Assembly: GCF_902364025.1 (NCBI RefSeq)
Contig: NZ_CABJCG010000022.1
Location: 1-64,000, forward strand
Origin: Enterocloster lavalensis
GTDB lineage: Bacteria; Bacillota; Clostridia; Lachnospirales; Lachnospiraceae
Direction of reading: 5' to 3'
Length of the DNA stretch: 64,000 bases
Below, in pieces: positions 34,856 through 45,479 of the stretch. Within the stretch, counting starts at the first letter, position 1; the number at the start of each line of letters is the position of its first letter. A program made the position numbers and the translations under genes. The notes below the pieces were generated by a model. That model saw only the letters and a program-made list of their open reading frames with translations, ran no database searches and had not been told where the DNA came from.

Positions 34856-36241
34856 ATGTATCAGATAGATTTTAGCAAACGGTCGCATGTGCATTTTATT
34901 GGAATTGGAGGCATCAGCATGAGCGGTCTGGCGGAGATTCTGCTGGACGAGGGATTTACGGTGTCGGGATCGGATGCCCATGAGACGGAGCTGACCCACC
35001 GGCTGGAGGCCAAGGGGGCCAGAGTGTATTACGGACAGCGGGCCGGCAACATTGAGCAGGAGCCGGGGATCCAGGCAGTGGTGTACACGGCTGCCATCCA
35101 TGAGGATAATCCTGAGTTTATCGCCGCCAGGGAAAAAGGGCTTCCCATGCTTTCCAGGGCGGAGTTTCTGGGCGAGATGATGCGCAACTACAAGCAGTCC
35201 ATCGCCATTTCCGGCACCCACGGCAAGACCACCACCACCTCCATGGTTGCGGAAATGCTGTTGGCCGGGGACATGGACCCCACGGTGTCGGTGGGCGGAA
35301 TTTTAAAAGATATCGGCGGAAATATCCGCGTGGGCAGCCCGGATCTGTTTGTCACCGAGGCCTGCGAGTACACCAACAGCTTTTTGTCCTTTTATCCCAC
35401 GCTGGAGGTAGTTCTGAATATCGAGGCGGATCACCTGGATTTCTTCAAGGATCTGGAGGATATCCGGCACTCCTTCCGCCTTTTTGCGCAGAAGCTTCCG
35501 CAGGACGGCCTGCTGGTGATCAACAGCGACATCGAGAATCTGCAGCAGATCACGGACGGCCTGAAATGCCGGATCGTCACCTTCGGATCGTCCCCGGACA
35601 GTCATTACACCGCGCAGAACATTACATACGATGAGTTCGCCCGCCCGTCGTATGATCTGATCGTGCAGGGGGAGCTGGTGAACCGCGTTTCCCTGGGCGT
35701 CACGGGCGAGCACAATGTTTACAATTCCCTGGCGGCCATCGCGGTGGTGATGGAGCTGGGCGTGGGCTTTGAGGCGATCATGGCGGGACTTAAGAATTTT
35801 TCCGGCACGGACCGCAGGTTTGAGAAGAAGGGGGAGATCGGCGGTGTGACAATTATCGACGATTACGCCCATCATCCCCAGGAGATAAAGGCGACTCTGG
35901 CCGCGGCTAAGAATTATCCCCACCGCAAGCTGTGGTGCGTGTTCCAGCCCCACACCTACACCCGCACCAAGGCGTTTCTGGACCAGTTTGCCGAGACGCT
36001 GGCCGCGGCGGACGAGGTGATTCTGGCCGACATCTACGCGGCCCGTGAGACGGACACATTGGGCGTCAGTTCCGCAGATATTGCCAGGAAAATCCAGGAA
36101 TTGGGAACGCCCGTCCATTTTATCCCGTCCTTTGACGAGATTGAGACATTTATTTTGGAAAATTGTATGAACGGCGATTTGTTGATAACTATGGGGGCCG
36201 GAGATATCGTAAAAGTGGGAGAAAAGCTGCTTGGCATGTAG
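34856..36241 (+). CDS. murC: UDP-N-acetylmuramate--L-alanine ligase
   Basis: 461 residues, Mur ligase family. The N-terminal Rossmann part shows HFIGIGGISMSGLAEIL (14-30). The ATP loop is ISGTHGKTTTTSM (about 121-133), with the DDYAHHPQEI segment near 337 and NTYTRTKAF-like HTYTRTKAF near 366. It adds L-Ala to UDP-MurNAc, the first step of the peptide stem of peptidoglycan. The length is normal. A run of DnaA-type boxes begins one base after its stop codon. Confidence 0.97.
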   Translation: MYQIDFSKRSHVHFIGIGGISMSGLAEILLDEGFTVSGSDAHETELTHRLEAKGARVYYGQRAGNIEQEPGIQAVVYTAAIHEDNPEFIAAREKGLPMLSRAEFLGEMMRNYKQSIAISGTHGKTTTTSMVAEMLLAGDMDPTVSVGGILKDIGGNIRVGSPDLFVTEACEYTNSFLSFYPTLEVVLNIEADHLDFFKDLEDIRHSFRLFAQKLPQDGLLVINSDIENLQQITDGLKCRIVTFGSSPDSHYTAQNITYDEFARPSYDLIVQGELVNRVSLGVTGEHNVYNSLAAIAVVMELGVGFEAIMAGLKNFSGTDRRFEKKGEIGGVTIIDDYAHHPQEIKATLAAAKNYPHRKLWCVFQPHTYTRTKAFLDQFAETLAAADEVILADIYAARETDTLGVSSADIARKIQELGTPVHFIPSFDEIETFILENCMNGDLLITMGAGDIVKVGEKLLGM

Positions 36242-36424
36242 TTATCCACATTATCCACAGAGTTGTCAACATTTTATGTAAAGATACGATGTGGATTGTT
36301 AGATTGACATAAAAAAATGTCGCACGATTTTAAAAATCTTGGTTTTATATGGGGAATCCGGGCGTTTGAGCCGTTGGGTGCACAGCGGTCCACCGGATTT
36401 TCCACATTATCCACATTATCCACA
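36242..36424. promoter_or_regulatory. DnaA-box cluster
   Basis: Perfect TTATCCACA occurs at 36242-36250, 36251-36259, 36407-36415 and 36416-36424, with a one-mismatch copy TTTTCCACA at 36398-36406. A weaker reverse copy (TGTGGATTG) lies at 36290-36298. The two groups are head-to-tail with no gap and flank a moderately AT-rich segment. No other gene fits in 36242-36600. Confidence 0.8.
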
Positions 36425-36600
36425 GAGGGATGTGTGCATAACTGCCCCCTATTTTCTTTTTTGGGGGGATGTGTTATGATGAGGACAAGATTTACAGCCA
36501 ATTTCCCGCGAGGCGCGCGGCGATTTCATGGAACGCTCTTTTTTCGAGCAGAGATTGGGATCGCGGCGCGGCGGCAGCAGCTTATCCGGAGGTGTAAAGG

Positions 36601-38109
36601 ATGACGTTTCAGGTGAAGGACAGGTGGAATATCCCCGTTACCGCAGTGGCGGACGAGTTTATCGATCAATATATGGCCGCGGCCAATGGAGAGTATGTGA
36701 AGGTTTATCTGTATCTGCTGCGCCATCAGAGCGAACCGGTCAGCGTGGACGCCATTGCGGATGCGCTGAATCATACGGAATCCGATGTACGCCGGGCCCT
36801 GGCCTATTGGGAAAAGGCCGGGGTCTTGTTGCGGGAGGATCTGCTCTCATCGGACGGCAGGGAAAAGGCCGCGGGAACGGTGGCGGACCGCCCGGAAGCC
36901 GGTGCGGTTTTGGACCGGGAAATGTCCGGCGGCCGGACCGGGATAACCGGCAGGCAGCAGGAAGGCTTTGACGGCGGACAGGCCGGGAGAAATGGCCGGG
37001 GGGCAGCGTACGGCGCAGACCCGCAGGCCGGGGGAGACGGCCGAAGCACGGCGTATCATGGAGTCCCGCAGGCTGGAACAGATGGCCGGGGAGCAGCGTT
37101 CAGCGTAGACCCGCAGGCCGGAGCAGACGGCCGGGGAGCGGCGTTCAGTGTCGACCCGCAGGCCAGCCCAGACACCCGCAGCACGGCGTATCATGGATCC
37201 ACACCGATCGGAGCAGACGGTTGGAGCGCGTCGTACAGCGGAGTCCCGCAGGCCGGGAACCAGACTGTACCTGCTGCCGTCCAGCCCCAGGGTGCGGTTT
37301 CGGAGTCTGCGCCAACAGCCGGACGGACGGAGAGCGTTTCCTTTGGCACCGCCCCCGCGGCTGCAGCCCCAAGTCCCAAGCCGGTCTACTCCGTGGCCCA
37401 GGTGAACCGCCTGTCCGGTGACGAGGAGTTTGCCCAGATCCTCTACATCGCCCAGAAGTACATGAACAAGGTGTTTACGCCCCGGGACTGCCAGGTGTTT
37501 GCCTACCTGTACGACACCCTGAAATTCAGCCCCGAGCTTTTGGAATATCTGGTGGAATACTGTGTCCAGAACGGCCATGTGAGCGTCCGCTACATGGAGA
37601 CGGTGGCCATCAACTGGCATGAGCAGGGCTTCAGGACGCCGGACGAGGCCAAGGAATATGTGGAAGGCTTTAACAACGACGCTTTCAGCGTAATGAAGGC
37701 CTTTGGTTTGAACGACCGCAGGCCTGCCACGGAAGAGCAGAAGATGATTACCAAATGGTTCCGGGAATACGGATTTGGCCGGGAACTGGTGCTGATGGCC
37801 TGCAACCGGACCATTTCCGCCATACATACCCCCAGTTTCCGTTACGCGGACAAGATTCTGTCCGACTGGAAGCTGGCGGGGGTCCGCACCAAAGCGGACG
37901 TGGAAGCTCTGGACGAGAAGCGCTCCAAGTCCCGGGCCCAGGGCGCGGGTGGACAGACCCAGGGAGGCAGAAGCACCGGGGGCCAGGGCGCAGGCCAGGC
38001 AGACGGCGGCCGCCGCAAGTCCAACCAGTTCCACAACTTCAAGCAGCGCGACACAGACTACGACGCGCTGGTGTTAAAACAGCTCAAGGAGCGCGTGAAC
38101 CAGCAGTAG
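36601..38109 (+). CDS. DnaD domain-containing replication protein with internal tandem repeats
   Basis: 502 residues. An N-terminal winged helix (about 1-90; SVDAIADALNHTESDVRRALAYWE), a low-complexity linker (about 95-250), and two DnaD C-terminal-type helical domains (about 265-360 and 365-440). The C-terminal FKQRDTDYDALVLKQL segment is a common tail of DnaD/DnaB-like primosome proteins and is thought to help bind single-stranded DNA. The linker contains about six 15-residue repeats of the form AAFSVDPQAGADGRG (37003-37272). It is followed by a DnaC-like loader and preceded by the DnaA boxes. Confidence 0.9.
   Translation: MTFQVKDRWNIPVTAVADEFIDQYMAAANGEYVKVYLYLLRHQSEPVSVDAIADALNHTESDVRRALAYWEKAGVLLREDLLSSDGREKAAGTVADRPEAGAVLDREMSGGRTGITGRQQEGFDGGQAGRNGRGAAYGADPQAGGDGRSTAYHGVPQAGTDGRGAAFSVDPQAGADGRGAAFSVDPQASPDTRSTAYHGSTPIGADGWSASYSGVPQAGNQTVPAAVQPQGAVSESAPTAGRTESVSFGTAPAAAAPSPKPVYSVAQVNRLSGDEEFAQILYIAQKYMNKVFTPRDCQVFAYLYDTLKFSPELLEYLVEYCVQNGHVSVRYMETVAINWHEQGFRTPDEAKEYVEGFNNDAFSVMKAFGLNDRRPATEEQKMITKWFREYGFGRELVLMACNRTISAIHTPSFRYADKILSDWKLAGVRTKADVEALDEKRSKSRAQGAGGQTQGGRSTGGQGAGQADGGRRKSNQFHNFKQRDTDYDALVLKQLKERVNQQ
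37003..37272 (+). repeat. In-frame 45-bp minisatellite, about 6 units
   Basis: Units start at 37003, 37048, 37093, 37138, 37183 and 37228. Each encodes 15 residues around V/DPQAGxDGR. Units 3 and 4 are nearly identical at the DNA level for 29 bases, a sign of recent duplication. The repeat length is a multiple of three, so copy number can change without frameshift. Confidence 0.85.
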
Positions 38110-38224
38110 CGATATGCGACTGGAAACGCCCGGGTCGGGAAAGTCCGGCGATCCCAGTCCCCCAGCCACTCCAAAATTCTGGTCTCCCCTCACCTACCTC
38201 TCACCCCAGCAAGGAGATACAACC

Positions 38225-39205
38225 ATGGCACTAAGCAATTCCCAATACGACGCGATTATGCGGGAATACGGAAAACAGCAGATCGAGAACCGGCACCTCC
38301 AGGAGGAGCGCCGGGCCCAGGTATACAAGGCGGTTCCCGCGGTGCGGGAGCTGGAGGCCGAGATCGCAGGCCGGTCGGTGGCCTGCGCCAGGAAGCTTCT
38401 GGAGGGCGATCAGAGCGCACTTGACAAGCTGCGGGCGGATTTGCAGGACTTAAAGGAACAGAAGGCCCTGTTAATCCGGGCGGCCGGATTCCCGGACGAT
38501 TACCTGGAGCCCCACTACCGCTGCCCGGACTGCTGCGACACCGGCTATGTGGACGGGAAGAAATGCCACTGCTTCCTTCAGGCCCAGATGAAGCTACTCT
38601 ACGCCCAGTCCAATCTGGAGACCGTGCTGGACCGTGAGAATTTTTCCAACCTGTCCTTCTCATATTATGACGATTCGGAGTTGATTCCGCAGATCGGCAT
38701 GACGAACGCCCGTTACATGCGGCAGGTGGTGGGCTGGTGCAGCGACTTTGTGCGGGATTTCGGCAAAAAACACGACAATCTGCTGTTTACCGGCAGCACC
38801 GGCGTGGGAAAGACCTTTCTGACCAACTGCATCGCCAGAGAGCTGATGGACAAGTATTATTCCGTGATTTACCTGTCCGCCTCGGACTTGTTCGAAGTGT
38901 TCTCCCGCAACAAATTCGATTACCAGCCCGAGGACGACATGAAGGATATGTACCGCTATATCCTGGACTGCGATTTGCTGATCATCGACGATCTGGGCAC
39001 GGAGCTGAACAACAGCTTTACCTCCTCCCAGCTCTTCTACTGCATTAACGAGCGGATGAACATGAAGCGCTCCACCATCATTTCCACCAATCTGTCCCTG
39101 GCCATGCTGCGGGACAGCTACACGGACCGGGTGACCTCCCGGATCATGAGCGGTTACACCATTATTCCCCTGTACGGCGGGGATATCCGCTTGCTGAAAA
39201 GCTAA
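38225..39205 (+). CDS. DnaC-like replicative helicase loader (AAA+ ATPase)
   Basis: 326 residues. A helical N-terminus is followed by a Cys-rich zinc site CPDCCDTGY...KCHC (about 100-116). The AAA+ domain shows GSTGVGKTF Walker A (about 190-197), LLIIDDLGTE Walker B (about 252-261) and a STNLSLAML sensor-1 segment. ATG 38225 has AAGGAGAT eight bases upstream; earlier in-frame starts have no site and give a Pro-rich non-family N-terminus. Together with the DnaD-like protein it probably loads the replicative helicase. Confidence 0.92.
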   Translation: MALSNSQYDAIMREYGKQQIENRHLQEERRAQVYKAVPAVRELEAEIAGRSVACARKLLEGDQSALDKLRADLQDLKEQKALLIRAAGFPDDYLEPHYRCPDCCDTGYVDGKKCHCFLQAQMKLLYAQSNLETVLDRENFSNLSFSYYDDSELIPQIGMTNARYMRQVVGWCSDFVRDFGKKHDNLLFTGSTGVGKTFLTNCIARELMDKYYSVIYLSASDLFEVFSRNKFDYQPEDDMKDMYRYILDCDLLIIDDLGTELNNSFTSSQLFYCINERMNMKRSTIISTNLSLAMLRDSYTDRVTSRIMSGYTIIPLYGGDIRLLKS

Positions 39206-39293
39206 AAAGTTGAAAAGGGCGGGAATGGCTTGACGAAAACACGCCCATGATGTATAAATGATATGTTCACAACAAACAGGAGGATAAAAACAC

Positions 39294-40472
39294 ATGCTGT
39301 ACGAGGAAAAGATCATTGAAACCATACCGGTAGGACCGCTGGGACTGATTCCGCTTAAGGGTATTTCCGAGTTGGGAGAGAAGGTGGACAGGTATCTGGT
39401 GGAGTGGAGACACGAGCGGGAGAGCGAGCACAAATCGACCATTGCATTTTCCGGCTATCAGAGAGAGTCCTATATCATTGAGGCCAAGACGCCCCGGTTC
39501 GGTTCCGGTGAGGCCAAGGGGATTATCACGGAGTCGGTGCGCGGAGATGATCTGTATATCATGGTGGACGTGTGTAATTACAGTCTTACCTATTCCCTCT
39601 GCGGCATGATCAACCATATGTCGCCGGACGACCATTTCCAGGATTTGAAGCGCATCATCGCTGCCGCCGCAGGCAAAGCCCGCCGGATCAACGTGATTAT
39701 GCCCTTCTTATATGAGAGCCGCCAGCATAAGCGTTCCGGCCGCGAGTCCCTGGACTGCGCCCTGGCCCTCAGGGAGCTGGTCAACATGGGCGTGGAGAAC
39801 ATCATTACCTTCGACGCCCACGACCCCAGAGTGCAGAACGCCATCCCGCTGCGGGGATTTGAGACGGTACAGCCCATTTACCAGTTCTTAAAGTACCTGC
39901 TCAAGGTGGAGACCGACTTACAGATCGACAGCGACCACATGATGGTCATCAGCCCGGACGAGGGCGGAACCGGCCGCGCCGTGTACTTCGCCAATATGCT
40001 GGGACTGGATATGGGAATGTTTTACAAACGCCGGGACTACACCAAGATCGTGGGAGGCCGCAACCCCATCGTGGCCCACGAGTTTTTGGGCTCCAGCGTG
40101 GAGGGCAAGGACGTGCTGATCATCGACGACATGATCTCCTCCGGCGAGAGCGTCCAGGACGTGGCCAAGGAGCTGAAGCGCAGAAAGGCCAGAAAGGTGT
40201 TTATCTGCGCCACCTTTGGACTGTTCACCAACGGTCTGGCCAAATTTGACGAGTATTACGAGAACGGCATCATCGACCGGATTCTGACCACCAACCTGGT
40301 GTACCAGACCCCAGACCTGCTGTCGAGGCCGTACTATATCAATGTGGATATGAGCAAATACATCGCGCTCATTATCGACAATTTAAACCACGACGCTTCC
40401 TTAAGCGAGCTTTTGACTCCCACCAACCGGATCAACAAGCTGCTGGCGAAGTATCGAGAGGGACGCAGCTGA
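39294..40472 (+). CDS. Ribose-phosphate pyrophosphokinase (PRPP synthetase) family protein
   Basis: 392 residues, longer than the usual 310-330 for Prs. The catalytic flexible loop region MPFLYESRQHKRSGRES (about 138-154) and ENIITFDAHDPRVQNAIP (about 168-185) are conserved, and the PRPP loop is VLIIDDMISSGES (about 277-289). It makes PRPP from ribose-5-phosphate and ATP for nucleotide, His and Trp synthesis. An N-terminal extension of about 60 residues and a C-terminal tail are typical of the clostridial form. Confidence 0.9.
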   Translation: MLYEEKIIETIPVGPLGLIPLKGISELGEKVDRYLVEWRHERESEHKSTIAFSGYQRESYIIEAKTPRFGSGEAKGIITESVRGDDLYIMVDVCNYSLTYSLCGMINHMSPDDHFQDLKRIIAAAAGKARRINVIMPFLYESRQHKRSGRESLDCALALRELVNMGVENIITFDAHDPRVQNAIPLRGFETVQPIYQFLKYLLKVETDLQIDSDHMMVISPDEGGTGRAVYFANMLGLDMGMFYKRRDYTKIVGGRNPIVAHEFLGSSVEGKDVLIIDDMISSGESVQDVAKELKRRKARKVFICATFGLFTNGLAKFDEYYENGIIDRILTTNLVYQTPDLLSRPYYINVDMSKYIALIIDNLNHDASLSELLTPTNRINKLLAKYREGRS

Positions 40473-40524
40473 CGCCGGCATTTCCCGGCGCAGTGCGCAA
40501 GTTAGACCGAAAGGAATCGTGCCT

Positions 40525-41580
40525 ATGAACGAAGAACAATTCCGCAGCAGGATCTACTGGGTAACCTTTTTATTCAGCATGCTGGTGGTGTGGGTTCACT
40601 CCTACAACGGGGAATTGTTCCTGGGGCTGACCGGACAGGCCGCCATGGTGGACCGGATTGAGCGGGCCATTGGGGAACAACTGGGACAGATGGCTGTCCC
40701 GGGGTTCTTCATGGTCTCCGCTTATCTGTTCTACCGGCGGTTTACCTGGGAGAAACTTCTATATAAATGGAAGTCCCGCGTTCACAGCGTGCTGATTCCT
40801 TATTTTTTATGGAATTTTCTCTACTACATGGCCTATGTTTTGGCCACCCGCATACCCGCCGTCACCCGCCTGATCGGGAAGACGGCGGTGCCCTTTGACG
40901 GGGGACAGCTGGTCAGAGCCGTGGCGTTTTACGGGTACAATCCCGTGTTCTGGTACCTGTTCCAGCTGATTCTGCTGATCGCGCTTGCGCCGCTTGTCTG
41001 GCTGCTTATGCGGTCAAATGCCACGGCGGCGCTGACCTTCGGGGCCCTGGCCCTGATGATCTGGAAGGGCTGGTATTTCCCGTTTCTGAACGCGGACGCC
41101 CTGTTCTACTACAGCGCGGGGGCCTGGGCGGCTCTGCACCGGGAGCGGGAAGGGAGATTTGCAGAGAGCGGCCGGATCGGGGACTGGGCCGTGGCCGCGG
41201 GGGTCCTGGCCTTTCTGGGCACGGCTGCGGTGTTGTTTGGCAGACCGGGCATGGCGCTCTGGCAGAATCCGCTGCAGACGGTGCTGATCCGCTTTGTCAT
41301 GGCCGCGGCGGCCTGGATGGCCGTGAGCCTGGCCCCGCTTCCCCCGGCCTTTGCCTGGATGAAGCAGAACTTCTTTCTCTACGCCGTCCATTTCGCCCTG
41401 GTGCGCCTGGTCAACAAGGCGGGGGCGCTGGTGCTGGGCGGAAACGCCGCCGCGGCCCTGGGGATTTTCCTGGTCATGCCCGCGGTTATGGCGTTTGCCA
41501 GCTATGGGCTGTCCCGTTTGCTGGGGCGGTTTCTGCCGGGGGTGTACGGGGTGCTCTCCGGTGGGCGCGCGGCGCAATGA
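40525..41580 (+). CDS. Acyltransferase family membrane protein
   Basis: About 351 residues with roughly ten hydrophobic segments, an acyltransferase-3/OafA-like protein. The N-terminal YWVTFLFSMLVVWVHSYN segment carries the family's early His. The PGFFMVSAYLFYRRFTWEK segment near residue 57 is the conserved second motif. Such enzymes O-acylate cell-surface sugars. ATG 40525 has AAGGA nine bases upstream; GTG 40519 is too close to it. Confidence 0.82.
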   Translation: MNEEQFRSRIYWVTFLFSMLVVWVHSYNGELFLGLTGQAAMVDRIERAIGEQLGQMAVPGFFMVSAYLFYRRFTWEKLLYKWKSRVHSVLIPYFLWNFLYYMAYVLATRIPAVTRLIGKTAVPFDGGQLVRAVAFYGYNPVFWYLFQLILLIALAPLVWLLMRSNATAALTFGALALMIWKGWYFPFLNADALFYYSAGAWAALHREREGRFAESGRIGDWAVAAGVLAFLGTAAVLFGRPGMALWQNPLQTVLIRFVMAAAAWMAVSLAPLPPAFAWMKQNFFLYAVHFALVRLVNKAGALVLGGNAAAALGIFLVMPAVMAFASYGLSRLLGRFLPGVYGVLSGGRAAQ

Positions 41581-41581
41581 G

Positions 41582-41647
41582 AAACGGCCCGGGTCTCGCG
41601 TGCGGTCTGATCGGATATCAGCCGTCACGAGGGATCCGGGCCGTTTT
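41582..41647 (+). terminator. Long imperfect terminator hairpin
   Basis: Arms AAACGGCCCGGgTC and GATCCGGGCCGTTTT enclose a second stem (CGTGCGG/CCGTCACG). A short T run closes it. It follows the acyltransferase stop codon by one base. Confidence 0.7.
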
Positions 41648-41693
41648 CCGCACCTCAATTTCCGCGCCTCAATCCATTTTTCCCGGCCGCCGC

Positions 41694-41752
41694 TTGCATC
41701 CGGCGGCGCTTCATGGTATGATAATAACACTTCTGCGGAAGTTCTTTCCGCA
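41694..41752 (+). promoter_or_regulatory. Orphan promoter followed by a hairpin
   Basis: -35 TTGCAT (41694-41699), 17 bases, -10 TATGAT (41717-41722). A TGCGGAA/TTCCGCA hairpin (41734-41752) lies at the expected 5' end. No ORF with an RBS follows before the recA promoter at 41866. It may make a short RNA or extend the recA leader. Confidence 0.5.
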
Positions 41753-41865
41753 AGATGCTTCTGATTGAATCCGCGCGCAGATCGCCGCATTTTCACAGAA
41801 AAGGAATTGTAAACCACAGAGAGAAAGCGGGAGGTGGGGCGCCTATGGCTGGATGAAATTAATGG

Positions 41866-41894
41866 TTGACATTTTAATGGAACTATACTATGAT
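41866..41894 (+). promoter_or_regulatory. recA promoter
   Basis: -35 TTGACA (41866-41871), 17 bases, -10 TATGAT (41889-41894). The LexA box at 41909-41920 covers the start of the transcript. Confidence 0.88.
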
Positions 41895-41908
41895 GATAAC
41901 TAGAAAAA

Positions 41909-41920
41909 GAACATTTGTTC
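41909..41920. promoter_or_regulatory. LexA (SOS) box of recA
   Basis: GAACATTTGTTC is a perfect GAAC-N4-GTTC site of the Firmicute LexA/DinR type. It is placed to block recA transcription until DNA damage. Confidence 0.9.
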
Positions 41921-41935
41921 GCATTGGAGGACGCT

Positions 41936-43042
<1,107 letters not shown>

Positions 43043-43069
43043 GCCTGGTTACAACCAGAGCCGGATTCC

Positions 43070-43099
43070 CCCGGCGCCGCACCGTACCGCGGCGCCGGG
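43070..43099 (+). promoter_or_regulatory. recA-recX intercistronic hairpin
   Basis: CCCGGCGCCGC (43070-43080) pairs perfectly with GCGGCGCCGGG (43089-43099), loop 8 bases, no T run. It may limit recX expression relative to recA. Confidence 0.6.
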
Positions 43100-43145
43100 C
43101 TGAATCCCGGAACATACAAGTAAAATCGAGAGGAGCGTGGAAGCT

Positions 43146-43757
43146 ATGACCATCACTTCCATTGTCCCCGTGGATAAACGAAAGTGCAAAGTCTTTGTGG
43201 ATGAAGGCTTTGCCTTTGTTTTATACAAGGGGGAGATCGGCCGTCTGGGGCTTGCGGAGGGGGCAACCCTGTCCGAAGAGCTGTACCGGCAGATCGAGAC
43301 GGAACTGTTAAACCGCAGGGCCAGGGAACGCAGCGTGGACCTGCTGAAGGCCTCGGACAAGAGCGAGAGCCAGATCCGCAGTCGCCTGGAGGAGGACGGG
43401 TTCCCCCAGCCCGTGATCGACCGCACCATCGCCCTGTTGAAGAAGCACCGCTATGTGGACGACGAGGCATTTGCCAGGCGTTACGTGGAGAACGGCGGCA
43501 CGCGTAAGAGCCGTCGTCAGCTGGCCTACGAGCTGCGCCAAAAGGGCGTGGACAGCGAGCTGGTGGACGAGGCTCTGCGGGAGGCGGCTCCGCCCGAGGA
43601 GGAGACAGTCCGCCGTCTTGTGCAAAAAAAGGTGGGCAATCCGGGAGACCTTTCGCGGGAGGAATTGCAGAAATTGTACGCATTTCTGGGCCGTAAGGGT
43701 TATTCCTACGAGATGATCCGCCGGGTGATCGGCGAAATCTGCGACGAGTACCAGTGA
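43146..43757 (+). CDS. recX: RecX family regulatory protein
   Basis: 203 residues of the RecX three-helix repeat family. Motifs: SESQIRSRLEEDGFPQPVI (first repeat), HRYVDDEAFARRYVENG (the conserved DDxxFA-Y segment, about 101-117), SRRQLAYELRQKGVD, then further repeats to the C-terminus. RecX binds RecA filaments and tunes their activity. ATG 43146 has AGGAG ten bases upstream; GTG 43137 is too near that site. An acidic patch near 140 (PPEEETVRR) is usual. Confidence 0.93.
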   Translation: MTITSIVPVDKRKCKVFVDEGFAFVLYKGEIGRLGLAEGATLSEELYRQIETELLNRRARERSVDLLKASDKSESQIRSRLEEDGFPQPVIDRTIALLKKHRYVDDEAFARRYVENGGTRKSRRQLAYELRQKGVDSELVDEALREAAPPEEETVRRLVQKKVGNPGDLSREELQKLYAFLGRKGYSYEMIRRVIGEICDEYQ

Positions 43758-43829
43758 CAGGCTGTTTCCAGGGCCTCCGGTGGTTTTGTTCATATTGTCT
43801 GGATTTGTGCGAAAACAGGGTGAATATAC

Positions 43830-43858
43830 TTGACACAATACTGAAAAACGTATAAAAT
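43830..43858 (+). promoter_or_regulatory. rny promoter
   Basis: -35 TTGACA (43830-43835), 17 bases, -10 TAAAAT (43853-43858), 50 bases before the GTG start of rny. Confidence 0.7.
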
Positions 43859-43907
43859 TAATATGTTGTAGTTCGTACAATGAAAATCAAATAGAGGAGG
43901 TGCTCCT

Positions 43908-45455
43908 GTGTTGCAGATAGTGGTCCCATCACTGATAGTCGGGATAATAATGGCTATTATTGCTTGGTTTGCCGCCCGTTCCTTTGAACGGAAACAGTAC
44001 GACAGTAAAGTCGGAAGTGCGGAAGAAAAATCCAGAGAAATAATAGATGAAGCATTAAAAACTGCGGAGACAAAGAAGCGAGAAGCTCTCCTGGAAGCCA
44101 AGGAAGAATCCTTAAAGACAAAGAATGAATTAGAAAAGGAAACCAAGGAGAGAAGAGCGGAACTTCAACGTTACGAGAAGCGCGTACTGAGCAAGGAAGA
44201 GAACGTTGAAAAAAAGGCAGATGCCCTGGAAAAGAAGGAGGCTGACCTTGTCAGAAGAGAAAATGTTCTGAGCAAGCGCAGTGCGGAAGTGGAAGCCCAA
44301 TATGAAAAAGGCATACAGGAACTGGAGCGGATATCCGGTCTGACCTCCGAACAGGCAAAAGAATATCTTTTAAAATCTGTTGAAGAAGATGTAAAACATG
44401 ACACAGCGAAGTTAATTAAGGAACTTGAACACAAAGCAAAGGAAGAAGCGGACAAGAAGGCAAGGGATCTGGTTGTGACTGCGATTCAGCGGTGCGCGGC
44501 GGATCATGTGGCGGAAACCACCGTTTCCGTCGTACAGCTTCCCAATGATGAGATGAAAGGCCGCATCATTGGCCGAGAGGGACGCAACATTCGTACCCTT
44601 GAGACCCTGACGGGCGTGGAATTGATTATCGACGATACCCCTGAGGCAGTGGTGTTGTCCGGGTTTGATCCCATTCGTAGAGAAGTTGCCAGAATTGCTC
44701 TGGAGCGTTTGATTGTGGACGGGCGTATTCATCCGGCCAGAATCGAGGAAATGGTAGAAAAAGCACAAAAAGAAGTGGAGACCAACATGCGGGAAGAAGG
44801 CGAGGCAGCATGTCTCGAGGTTGGAATTCACGGCATTCATCCTGAACTGATTAAGTTGCTTGGTAAGATGAAGTTTAGAACAAGCTATGGACAGAACGCA
44901 TTAAAGCATTCAATCGAGGTTGCACAGCTGTCGGGACTTCTGGCAGCGGAGCTTGGAGTGGATGTACGTTTGGCGAAACGTGCCGGTTTATTACATGACA
45001 TTGGTAAATCCGTTGACCATGATATGGAAGGCACACATGTTCAGCTGGGCGCAGATCTCTGCAAGAAGTACAAGGAGTCTGCGACCGTGATCAACGCGGT
45101 GGAGTCTCATCATGGCGATGTTGAACCGAACAGTCTGATTTCCTGTATTGTGCAGGCTGCGGATACGATTTCCGCGGCAAGGCCCGGTGCAAGGCGTGAG
45201 ACGTTGGAGACATATACAAACAGATTGAAACAGTTAGAAGATATTACCAACTCCTTCAAGGGAGTGGACAAGTCTTTTGCCATTCAGGCAGGTCGGGAAG
45301 TTCGAATTATGGTGGTTCCGGAACAGATCAATGACGACGGCATGGTATTGCTGGCTAGAGACATTTCGAAACGCATCGAGAGCGAACTGGAATATCCGGG
45401 ACAGATCAAGGTGAACGTGATCCGTGAGTCGAGAGTGACGGATTACGCGAAGTAA
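43908..45455 (+). CDS. rny: Ribonuclease Y
   Basis: 515 residues. An N-terminal membrane anchor (about 4-24), a long charged coiled coil (about 30-195), KH domain ([15 protein letters not shown], about 223-237) and HD domain with [14 protein letters not shown] (about 361-374). It is the membrane-bound endoribonuclease that starts bulk mRNA decay in Firmicutes. The start is GTG 43908 with GAGGAGG seven bases upstream. The codon use and GC are lower than in the flanking genes, as often seen for its coiled-coil region. Confidence 0.97.
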   Translation: MLQIVVPSLIVGIIMAIIAWFAARSFERKQYDSKVGSAEEKSREIIDEALKTAETKKREALLEAKEESLKTKNELEKETKERRAELQRYEKRVLSKEENVEKKADALEKKEADLVRRENVLSKRSAEVEAQYEKGIQELERISGLTSEQAKEYLLKSVEEDVKHDTAKLIKELEHKAKEEADKKARDLVVTAIQRCAADHVAETTVSVVQLPNDEMKGRIIGREGRNIRTLETLTGVELIIDDTPEAVVLSGFDPIRREVARIALERLIVDGRIHPARIEEMVEKAQKEVETNMREEGEAACLEVGIHGIHPELIKLLGKMKFRTSYGQNALKHSIEVAQLSGLLAAELGVDVRLAKRAGLLHDIGKSVDHDMEGTHVQLGADLCKKYKESATVINAVESHHGDVEPNSLISCIVQAADTISAARPGARRETLETYTNRLKQLEDITNSFKGVDKSFAIQAGREVRIMVVPEQINDDGMVLLARDISKRIESELEYPGQIKVNVIRESRVTDYAK

Positions 45456-45479
45456 ATGTCCGAAGTAAAATGATCAATA

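Noticed and set aside
36274..36501. 75-codon minus-strand frame across the DnaA boxes
   Set aside because: Its Val-Asp-Asn repeats are only translated boxes; no RBS.
37003..37272. Possible CRISPR array
   Set aside because: Units are directly adjacent without spacers and keep an open reading frame in the DnaD protein.
41754..41855. 33-codon ORF between the orphan promoter and recA
   Set aside because: No ribosome binding site and no recognisable features; not enough to call.
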